Shown piece by piece: positions 1 to 5,468 of a stretch of DNA of 5,468 bases. A program made the translations under genes and the position numbers. Positions within the stretch are counted from its first letter, which is position 1, and each line of letters begins with the position of its first letter. The notes below the pieces were generated by a model that did not search any database, was not told where the DNA came from, and saw only the letters and a program-made list of their open reading frames with translations. Source of the DNA: Parafilimonas sp. (GTDB lineage Bacteria; Bacteroidota; Bacteroidia; Chitinophagales; Chitinophagaceae); assembly GCA_025927795.1 (NCBI GenBank), contig JAICKT010000311.1, positions 1-5,468 on the forward strand. Reading direction: 5' to 3'.

Positions 1-231
1 ACGCATGTGCGTGTAAAAGCAGTTACAGCTTGCACACTCGCACTATGGATTGCAGTTTGGCTCGTTGGTCAATTTTTTCCCTGGCTGTTAGAAAAAGTTG
101 GACCTGCATTTACATTCTGGGCATTCGCAATTTTCAGTTTAATCAATCTCATATTTAGTTTAACAATTGTAAAAGAAACAAAAGGCAAAACGCTGGAAGA
201 AATGGATACAGCTTTTGTTGCACCTCATTAA
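1..231 (+). CDS. MFS sugar porter, C-terminal fragment (5' end outside window)
   Basis: This is the last 76 codons of a sugar transporter of the major facilitator superfamily, sugar porter (XylE/GLUT-like) family, which carries monosaccharides across the inner membrane, often with protons. The reading frame is open from base 1 (Thr-His-Val-Arg...). The GTG at position 7 is an internal valine, not a start. Seen directly: a THVRVKA segment matching the conserved loop before helix 11 (family form close to 'hvRgkA'), two hydrophobic stretches that fit transmembrane helices 11 and 12, and the terminal KETKGKTLEEMD, the family's 'PETKG.TLEE' signature with Lys in place of the usual Pro. The family is usually about 450-500 residues, so most of the gene lies to the left. 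The next gene starts 24 bp downstream on the same strand with no visible terminator, so co-transcription with the glycosidase is likely. The substrate cannot be told from this fragment. Confidence 0.9.
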   Translation, partial: THVRVKAVTACTLALWIAVWLVGQFFPWLLEKVGPAFTFWAFAIFSLINLIFSLTIVKETKGKTLEEMDTAFVAPH

Positions 232-255
232 ATATCATCAGCAAAAATTATTGTT

Positions 256-2835
256 ATGAAGATTACATCATGCAAAACAATTTTATTAAGTGCATTATTA
301 GTAACAACATCATTTTGTTTTTCGCAAGATTCAATGCAAATAGATCATCGTTATTCACCGGCGTGGTGGCAAAGTTTAATGTGTTTGCCTGATGACCCGG
401 TGAAAACATTGGTTGGAAAAGAAGGACAAATTTTTGGTGATTATGGTTATAAAGGTCCACGTGATTTCTCTTTCTCCATCATGTTTGACAGCAAACAACC
501 ATCAACATGGAAGAGCCAGGTTTTACAATCTGCATTAGTTCCAATGACAATAACGCAAAAAGAAAATGATGGTATCAACATCACAGAAAAAACATTCTTA
601 CAAATTCCTGGTGAACAAGCGTTGAATAGTATTGAAAGATATGATAGCCGCCGTTCAGAATTTAGCTGGAGCAAACCAAACAAGCCATGCGATTCTGCTT
701 TTTATGATATAGCGTATGGCAAAAAAGGTTTATCCGGTGAAGGCATTGTTGAGTTTCATATCAAAGTAAAACCTGGTGCAATGTTTAATGCAGTACTCGG
801 TTTTTGTGAAGGTAAATATGATACTGCAGGCACAAGAACAATGCGTATTTATGTTGAAGGCTCAGAACAAAAAGATATAGACCCTGTTGCTGATTTTGGT
901 GCACATACACCGGGCATTTATACATTGCCTGCAAAAGATGCAAACAATGATGGCATCTTAACAATTGTTGTTAGCAATAAACCCGGTGCACAAGACAGAG
1001 ATGCAATCGTGAATGGTTTATGGTTGTTTAATGGTTCTGCGCCAAAAGCTGCATCTATTATTGCAGGTAAAGAAAATAAGAATGCTGCTTTGTATGCGCG
1101 TTGTGCTTATGTACGCATGCCTGAACGTCGTTATCATAATCTCATCAGTTTAAAAAATACTTCATCATCAACCAAAACATTTTATCCGGTTATAAAATAT
1201 AATGGTGTTGAAGAATTTAAAGATGCAAACAACGAAGTGCAGGTTGGAATGGAAACTGTTATCAACAGTTCGCAGGACATTGACAAGATTGATAACGATT
1301 CAACCAATGCATATACTATCAATTTAAAACCAATTACATTAAATGCAGGCGAAATAAAAGAAATGTCTGTAACAGTAAGCCGCTTTTTTGCGCCAAATAC
1401 AAAATATACTGCAAGCGTTGATGCATCATCAAAAGAAGAAGCAACATCTATTGCATGGTGGAATAAAAACTGTCCTTCGGCAACCGCAATTTCAGTTCCT
1501 GATAGCGGTGTGCAATCTATTGTTGGCGCTTCACTGCGCAATATTTTCCAGGCAAGAGATATACGCAAAGGCAGTAAATCTTTTCATGTTGGTCCAACTA
1601 TTTATCGTGGTTTATGGTTGGCTGATGGAAGTTATTTGCTTGAAGTTGCAACCATGTTAGGTTATGTAAACGATGTACGCAGTTGTATTGATTACTTAAC
1701 GCATTATCAATTGCCCGGCGGCGGTTTTGAAATGATTGAAACATTTCATAAAGAAAATGGTCTTGTATTGTTTATGCTTACACGTCATGCTATGTTAACA
1801 CAGGACAAAGCCTGGTTGGAAAAAAACTGGAGTGTGATACAAGGTTGTATTAAACGTATTAATTATTTACGTGCAGTTGCAATGCAGGACAGCACAAAAT
1901 CTTATTACGGCTTATTGCCCGACGGAAATGTTGATGGCGGTATTCAGCATGGAGATGATTATTCAAACACAGAGTATTGTTTGGGCGGAATGAAGTGGGC
2001 AATTAACGCTGCAAAATGGTTAGGTAAAAATGATGAAGCTGCAGAATGGCAACGTTATTATGATACATTGTATAACAACTTTATGGCAAAGGCTGTAAAA
2101 GATGTGCGTGAAGATGAATTTGGAAGTCCGTATTTGCCGGTGATGATTGATAATGAACAATGCCAGTTTCCGCAAAGAGGTCAGTGGGCATTTTGTCAAA
2201 GTGTTTATCCGGGACAAGTTTTCGATACAGATTCAACTGCATATAAAATCGGGAAAGAAACAACAGACATGTTAGCCAATCATAAAGTAGAGGGCTTGGT
2301 GATAAGCACAGGCTGGATGACCGGTGGTTTGTGGACATACTTTACATCATTCTATGCACATGCATTGCAATGGTTGGGTGAAGGTGAACAGGTACCGCAA
2401 TTATTGTATGATTTCGGCAATCATTCATCACCAACAATGGTTTGGCGCGAAGAGCAAAAACCACAAGGCAAAGGCAATGATGAAGTGGGCGACATGCCGC
2501 ACAACTGGGCGAGTGCAGAATTTATAAGAATGGTGGTGCATATGATTGAATTAGACCATGGAAAAGATTTGCATTTGTTTGAAAGCATGCCTGCAAAATG
2601 GGCACGTGCAGGTGCCGTTACAAAGTTGAATGGCATTCTAACACCGTTTGGAAAAATCAATTTAAATTTTACAGTAAATGCGACAGGTGATGCGGGTAAA
2701 TTACATCTTGAATTTTTAGACAATGTTGCTTTACCTGAAAATATAATGATATATAAAAAGAGTTGGGCAAACAGCGATGATGTTCAAACTTTAAAACCAA
2801 CAAAGGTGATGGATGTTGATGTTTCATTTAAATAA
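256..2835 (+). CDS. Secreted six-hairpin glycosidase-like protein with N-terminal malectin-like region
   Basis: An 859-residue exported protein, probably a glycoside hydrolase, though I cannot assign a GH family. Residues 1-23 form a signal peptide (Lys near the N-terminus, hydrophobic core, likely cleavage before Gln24 in CFSQD). Cys21 is preceded by Phe, so a lipobox is unlikely. Residues about 30-400 are beta-rich. Within them, about 160-260 resembles a malectin/galactose-binding-like carbohydrate module, ending in a DANNDG turn and GLWLFNG. From about 420 to 770 the protein is helical and aromatic-rich, like the (alpha/alpha)6 toroid of six-hairpin glycosidases (GH15/63/65/78-type folds). 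Conserved-looking segments are RGLWLADGSY (451-460), PGGGFEMIE (487-495), GDDYSNTEY (566-574), WREEQ (730-734) and NDEVGDMPHNWASAEF (741-756). Carboxylates among D457, E492, D567/D568, E732 and E743 are candidate catalytic residues (inference). A C-terminal beta domain (about 775-859) contains the pattern TPFGKINLNF. The ATG at 256 is chosen because it gives a proper signal peptide. The gene follows a sugar porter by 24 bp, which supports a role in glycan breakdown coupled to uptake. Confidence 0.8.
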   Translation: MKITSCKTILLSALLVTTSFCFSQDSMQIDHRYSPAWWQSLMCLPDDPVKTLVGKEGQIFGDYGYKGPRDFSFSIMFDSKQPSTWKSQVLQSALVPMTITQKENDGINITEKTFLQIPGEQALNSIERYDSRRSEFSWSKPNKPCDSAFYDIAYGKKGLSGEGIVEFHIKVKPGAMFNAVLGFCEGKYDTAGTRTMRIYVEGSEQKDIDPVADFGAHTPGIYTLPAKDANNDGILTIVVSNKPGAQDRDAIVNGLWLFNGSAPKAASIIAGKENKNAALYARCAYVRMPERRYHNLISLKNTSSSTKTFYPVIKYNGVEEFKDANNEVQVGMETVINSSQDIDKIDNDSTNAYTINLKPITLNAGEIKEMSVTVSRFFAPNTKYTASVDASSKEEATSIAWWNKNCPSATAISVPDSGVQSIVGASLRNIFQARDIRKGSKSFHVGPTIYRGLWLADGSYLLEVATMLGYVNDVRSCIDYLTHYQLPGGGFEMIETFHKENGLVLFMLTRHAMLTQDKAWLEKNWSVIQGCIKRINYLRAVAMQDSTKSYYGLLPDGNVDGGIQHGDDYSNTEYCLGGMKWAINAAKWLGKNDEAAEWQRYYDTLYNNFMAKAVKDVREDEFGSPYLPVMIDNEQCQFPQRGQWAFCQSVYPGQVFDTDSTAYKIGKETTDMLANHKVEGLVISTGWMTGGLWTYFTSFYAHALQWLGEGEQVPQLLYDFGNHSSPTMVWREEQKPQGKGNDEVGDMPHNWASAEFIRMVVHMIELDHGKDLHLFESMPAKWARAGAVTKLNGILTPFGKINLNFTVNATGDAGKLHLEFLDNVALPENIMIYKKSWANSDDVQTLKPTKVMDVDVSFK

Positions 2836-2896
2836 AGTATGCGATTTTGAAGTTATAAACGATCTATATTTAAAAATAATTAAGAACAAGAAATTA

Positions 2897-3030
2897 GAAC
2901 GTCATCGCGAGGAACGAAGCGATCTGATCATTTAAAAGAACTCTGTTTATAAAAATGCTTTATAAATTTAAAGTGCCTTATTATGAAACGAGCAGATTGC
3001 TTCGTCGTTTCTCCTCGCAATGACGCGTTC
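2897..3030. repeat. Imperfect long inverted repeat, REP/MITE-like intergenic element
   Basis: The left core arm (2900-2926, beginning CGTCATCGCGAGGA) and the right core arm (2993-3025) are inverted copies. After reverse-complementing the right arm, 25 of 27 left-arm bases match. The right arm carries 6 extra bases in the middle (GAAACG after CGTCATTGCGAGGA). The pairing extends outward as GAAC on the left (2897-2900) against GTTC on the right (3027-3030), with a two-base offset. The 66-bp spacer is AT-rich and holds two copies of TTTATAAA (2946-2953 and 2959-2966) that could pair with each other. From memory, repeats of the type GTCATTGCGAGGA..GAAGCAATCTG recur between genes in many Bacteroidota and some other genomes. 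I infer a dispersed non-coding repeat here. No transposase and no clear target-site duplication are visible. As RNA it would fold into a long hairpin between the glycosidase and CutC genes, but no U-tract follows it, so it is not a canonical terminator. Confidence 0.8.
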
Positions 3031-3062
3031 AACAAAAATGTTCATTATTAATTAAAATAATT

Positions 3063-3791
3063 ATGACAGAAAAAGCAATTTTAGAAGTTTGCGCTTTTCA
3101 TCTTGAATCATGTTTAATAGCAGAAAAATGTGGCGCTGTTCGTGTTGAATTATGCGACAATCCTGTTGAAGGTGGCACCACACCGAGCTATGGAACGATT
3201 AAATTAGTAAGAGAAAAAATCTCAATAAAATTATATCCGATTGTAAGACCGCGTTCAGGAAATTATTTTTATAGCGATGAAGAATTTGCGATATTGAAAG
3301 ATGATATAGAAGTGTGCAAACAGTTGGGTTGCGATGGAATATCTGTTGGCATTTCAAAAATCAATTCTGAAATTGATACAGAAAGATTAAAGCGTATTGT
3401 TGAATGGGCAAGCCCTATGGGTGTTACATGTAACCGAGTGTTTGATTGTGCGCCTGAACCTTTCAAAGCATTGGAAGATATTATCAGTTGCGGCTGCGAA
3501 CGTATTCTTACTTCAGGGCAAAAGGCTGCTGCGCCCGATGCCGCACCTTTATTAAAACAATTAATTGAGCAAGCCAATAACAGAATTATTATTATGCCTG
3601 GTGCCGGTGTTAAATCATCCAATATTAAAAAGCTAAAGGATGAAACCGGAGCAAAAGAGTTTCATGCATCTGCAAGAAAAATGGCCCCAAACAATGTTAC
3701 TTACATTAATAAAGAAGTGAATGATTATGGCAATGTATATATTGCTGATGAAGCTGAAGTAAAAGCAATGATTGATGCATTAAAAAATTAG
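3063..3791 (+). CDS. cutC: CutC family TIM-barrel protein
   Basis: A 242-residue cytoplasmic protein of the CutC family, close to the length of the E. coli protein (about 248), so it appears complete. Family motifs in order: LEVCAF (7-12), RVELCDNPVEGGTTPSYG (27-44), IVRPRSGNYFYSDEEF (60-75), DGISVG (91-96), VTCNRVFD (121-128), ERILTSG (146-152), IIMPGAGV (176-183) and EFHASAR (199-205). These are the strand ends and loops of the barrel. The family was named for copper tolerance in E. coli, but that phenotype was later traced largely to the sRNA MicL encoded at the locus, so the biochemical role is unsettled and a copper function should not be assumed. The usual 'TFHRAFD' motif reads TCNRVFD here. 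The ATG at 3063 follows an A/T-rich leader without a Shine-Dalgarno sequence. The gene lies 32 bp after the inverted repeat and 12 bp before the next gene, with which it is probably co-transcribed. Confidence 0.93.
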   Translation: MTEKAILEVCAFHLESCLIAEKCGAVRVELCDNPVEGGTTPSYGTIKLVREKISIKLYPIVRPRSGNYFYSDEEFAILKDDIEVCKQLGCDGISVGISKINSEIDTERLKRIVEWASPMGVTCNRVFDCAPEPFKALEDIISCGCERILTSGQKAAAPDAAPLLKQLIEQANNRIIIMPGAGVKSSNIKKLKDETGAKEFHASARKMAPNNVTYINKEVNDYGNVYIADEAEVKAMIDALKN

Positions 3792-3803
3792 TTTGCACAG
3801 TGT

Positions 3804-4730
3804 ATGGAAGTGAAGAACATTATTATCATTGCTGTTCTTATTATTTTAATCATCGTTTTTAGTTTTATTCCATTCAATAATAAACGGCAGGTTGTTATTA
3901 AATCTTCATTGTATGATGTTGCGAAAGAAATTAATGATTTGAACAACTGGCGAAAATGGAACGCTGATCTTAAAAATGATAGTATAAAAATATCCGGCAG
4001 TTCCAACAGGGATCAATCTGCAACTATAACATCAGCTTATTCTTACACGCTTCATCATCTTAACCCGCTGGCGGTTTCATTAACAAGAAATATTAATGGC
4101 TCATCAATATTTTCATTAATTGAAATAGCTTCCTTAGCTGATACGACAACTGCGGTTATATGGAGCGAAAAGATTACCATTTTTGAATTAATCAAACGCA
4201 ATATGATTACGCATTATTCAAGACAAATCGATCTTGATAATTTGAAGAAGCTGATGGAAGATGTGAATTATAAATATGGCTTCTTTATAAAACTCATTCC
4301 TGTTAAAGACACACTTATACTTACTGCAAAAACAAAATTGATTGACAACACTTCAACGCATATCGTTTCTTATCTATACAATTTGCTTCAAAACTTTATT
4401 GAACAAAATAATCTGCCTGCTGAAAAAAAATATTTTTATAAAACAGGTTTAAGTGATAGTGAAATTGCTGTTGGCATTCCGGTTTATAAATCATTAAACG
4501 AAAGCGGTAATATTAAATTTTTGCAATTGCCTGCCAATGGAAGATTGGTTGAAGGAAATTATTCAGGAAAGATTTCGGATAGGCAATTAATCTATAATGC
4601 GATTAATAATTTTATGCTGGATAAACATTTGAAACAAGTTGCGCAGCCATTAGAACAATATAATGTTGCCGATACAATGCTTCAACCTGGCAGTAACATA
4701 AACATCAAAATTTATTATCCTGTTTTTTAG
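3804..4730 (+). CDS. Membrane-anchored SRPBCC (START-like) and GyrI-like ligand-binding domain protein
   Basis: A 308-residue protein of unproven role. Residues 5-22 are one long hydrophobic helix rich in Ile, Leu and Val, which would act as a membrane anchor or uncleaved signal. Residues about 28-155 resemble an SRPBCC/polyketide-cyclase-like fold: the segment YDVAKEINDLNNWRKWNADL (37-56) matches the typical start in which a hydrophobic helix is followed by 'w.kW'. Residues about 158-308 resemble the GyrI-like/AraC effector-binding domain: a FLQLPANGRLVEGNYSGK segment (239-256), then a helix, then PLEQY (282-286) and the terminal IKIYYPVF, the family's usual 'I.yPv' end. Proteins pairing these two domains occur in Bacteroidota and are annotated only as SRPBCC family proteins. 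Both folds have hydrophobic pockets, so small-molecule binding near the membrane is a reasonable inference. There is no DNA-binding domain. The gene starts 12 bp after cutC, and its TAG stop overlaps the stop of the convergent minus-strand gene. The ATG at 3804 is the first start that keeps the full anchor helix. Confidence 0.75.
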   Translation: MEVKNIIIIAVLIILIIVFSFIPFNNKRQVVIKSSLYDVAKEINDLNNWRKWNADLKNDSIKISGSSNRDQSATITSAYSYTLHHLNPLAVSLTRNINGSSIFSLIEIASLADTTTAVIWSEKITIFELIKRNMITHYSRQIDLDNLKKLMEDVNYKYGFFIKLIPVKDTLILTAKTKLIDNTSTHIVSYLYNLLQNFIEQNNLPAEKKYFYKTGLSDSEIAVGIPVYKSLNESGNIKFLQLPANGRLVEGNYSGKISDRQLIYNAINNFMLDKHLKQVAQPLEQYNVADTMLQPGSNINIKIYYPVF

Positions 4731-5468
4731 GGCTGTGTTGATTGAAAGAATACCAGGCTATCATTATTTCTTGCAACAACATATATATATCCATTTGCAG
4801 TTTTTATCTTCTTAATGTCTCTTACTTCCCCACGTGTTAGCCAGCCACTTTCTACCGGTGACGCATATTCATAATGATCTTTTTTATTAATTAAAATATC
4901 TCCCCAGTTCGCATCATATCTTCCTTCATACGGCAACACACCATAAAAATTTCCACCCTGAATTATATCCTTTAAACCATCATGATTCACATCATCAATC
5001 ATGTAAGCAAATGCAGGCGCAGTTTGCATTTCAAGCGGTAAAGGCTGAAATTTAAGATTGCCTTTTCCATCATTCATAAATATACCGTTACCTAATGTTT
5101 GTGCTTGTAAAACAATTGCACCGTTTAATCTATTGCCAAAAACTTCCTGCACAGTTTTGCCTGCAAAATCACTATACATTAAAAATGTTTTCCGAATTGA
5201 GGGCATTTGTTTTTCGAGTTCTTCTTTTCCTAAAAATGTATATTCTTTTTTATTTATTGAATAAGTTAATAATTGGTCTAATATGCCGTTGCCATCAAAG
5301 TCTTTTACATATAATTTTAAAGGCGCTTTTTCGCTTGCATGCAGTTTTGAATTCAATCCATAATTGCCTGCAACAATATCAATATTGCCATCATTGTTTA
5401 CATCACTCAATGTTACGTTTTGCCATAAACCCGTTAAGCCATTTTTATTTTTCAATTTGAATTTGCCA
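4727..5468 (-). CDS. FG-GAP/VCBS repeat protein, C-terminal part (5' end outside window)
   Basis: The reading frame is open to the right edge of the window. The TTG at 5453-5455 is an internal Leu codon, preceded in frame by Gly-Lys-Phe-Lys, so this is a partial gene and not a 242-residue protein. Three calcium-loop-like FG-GAP/VCBS motifs are visible, counting residues from that Leu: DVNNDGNID (18-26), DFDGNGILD (52-60) and DVNHDGLKD (155-163). Such loops line the blades of an integrin-like beta-propeller. Other family-typical segments are GLWQNV (9-14), GNYGLNSKLHAS (30-41), RKTFLMYSDFAGKTVQEVFG (88-107), GRYDANWGD (178-186) and TRGEVRDI (207-214). They resemble the C-terminus of large (roughly 1,100-residue) exported VCBS/CRTAC1-like proteins of Bacteroidota. 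Those usually carry a secretion signal and are thought to act at the cell surface, but their role is unknown. The TAA stop overlaps the convergent upstream neighbour by 4 bp. Confidence 0.88.
   Translation of the reverse strand, partial: GKFKLKNKNGLTGLWQNVTLSDVNNDGNIDIVAGNYGLNSKLHASEKAPLKLYVKDFDGNGILDQLLTYSINKKEYTFLGKEELEKQMPSIRKTFLMYSDFAGKTVQEVFGNRLNGAIVLQAQTLGNGIFMNDGKGNLKFQPLPLEMQTAPAFAYMIDDVNHDGLKDIIQGGNFYGVLPYEGRYDANWGDILINKKDHYEYASPVESGWLTRGEVRDIKKIKTANGYIYVVARNNDSLVFFQSTQP

Noticed and set aside
316..330. Lipoprotein signal (Cys21) in the glycosidase
   Set aside because: The residues before Cys are Thr-Ser-Phe. Phe at -1 does not fit a lipobox, whereas Cys-Phe-Ser before Gln fits ordinary signal peptidase I cleavage.
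1182..1568. 128-codon antisense frame within the glycosidase gene
   Set aside because: It lies wholly opposite a well-supported coding region, has no recognisable domain, and looks like a shadow of the real frame.
2847..2872. Possible Bacteroidota-type promoter: TTG at 2847-2849 and TATATTTA at 2865-2872
   Set aside because: The -7 element lacks the final G of TAnnTTTG, and the 15-bp spacing is shorter than the usual 19-21 or so. In AT-rich DNA this is weak evidence.
2955..3023. Short 22-codon reading frame (ATG to TGA) inside the inverted repeat
   Set aside because: It runs from the AT-rich spacer through the right repeat arm, has no recognisable features or start signal, and is best explained by chance.
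3063..3791. A MicL-like small RNA inside cutC
   Set aside because: MicL is known from enterobacteria. I see no promoter or terminator hairpin with a T-tract at the end of this cutC gene to support one.
3785..3795. TTAGTTTG just before the SRPBCC/GyrI gene as a promoter element
   Set aside because: It does not fit TAnnTTTG (one base short between TA and TTTG), and the 12-bp gap favours co-transcription with cutC.
5095..5460. 121-codon plus-strand frame opposite the FG-GAP/VCBS gene
   Set aside because: The minus-strand frame has clear DxDxDG-type repeats and family motifs. The plus-strand product is Cys-, His- and Leu-rich with no family resemblance, so it is a shadow.

Overview
The window looks like chromosomal DNA from a member of the Bacteroidota, probably near the Chitinophagaceae. 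This is an inference from several signs: AT-rich coding sequence, start codons preceded by A/T-rich leaders without a clear Shine-Dalgarno sequence, and a gene mix typical of the phylum (sugar porter next to a secreted glycosidase, an FG-GAP/VCBS repeat protein, and a membrane-anchored SRPBCC plus GyrI-like protein). There are no tRNA or rRNA genes, CRISPR arrays or transposase genes.

Layout, left to right. Bases 1-231 are the 3' end of an MFS sugar-porter gene cut by the window edge. After 24 bp comes an 859-residue exported protein (256-2835), with an N-terminal beta-rich region containing a malectin/galactose-binding-like segment and a C-terminal six-hairpin (alpha/alpha)6 glycosidase-like domain. 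The two probably form one transcription unit that cuts a glycan outside the cytoplasm and imports the released sugar. A 227-bp intergenic region (2836-3062) is mostly an imperfect inverted repeat of the 'GTCATTGCGAGGA...GAAGCAATCTG' type. It is followed by a CutC-family TIM-barrel gene (3063-3791) and, 12 bp later, a gene for a membrane-anchored protein with a START-like and a GyrI-like ligand-binding domain (3804-4730). The last gene lies on the minus strand (4727-5468). It is the C-terminal part of a large FG-GAP/VCBS repeat protein whose 5' end is outside the window, and its stop codon overlaps the stop codon of the preceding plus-strand gene.

How the genes work together: the transporter and glycosidase are plausibly a small carbohydrate-use unit. 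The CutC and SRPBCC/GyrI genes look like a second co-transcribed pair, but no shared pathway can be read from the sequence. I found no convincing new defence, mobile or regulatory system. The items most worth a second look are the intergenic repeat, the family assignment of the glycosidase, and the altered 'FHRAFD'-type motif in CutC.
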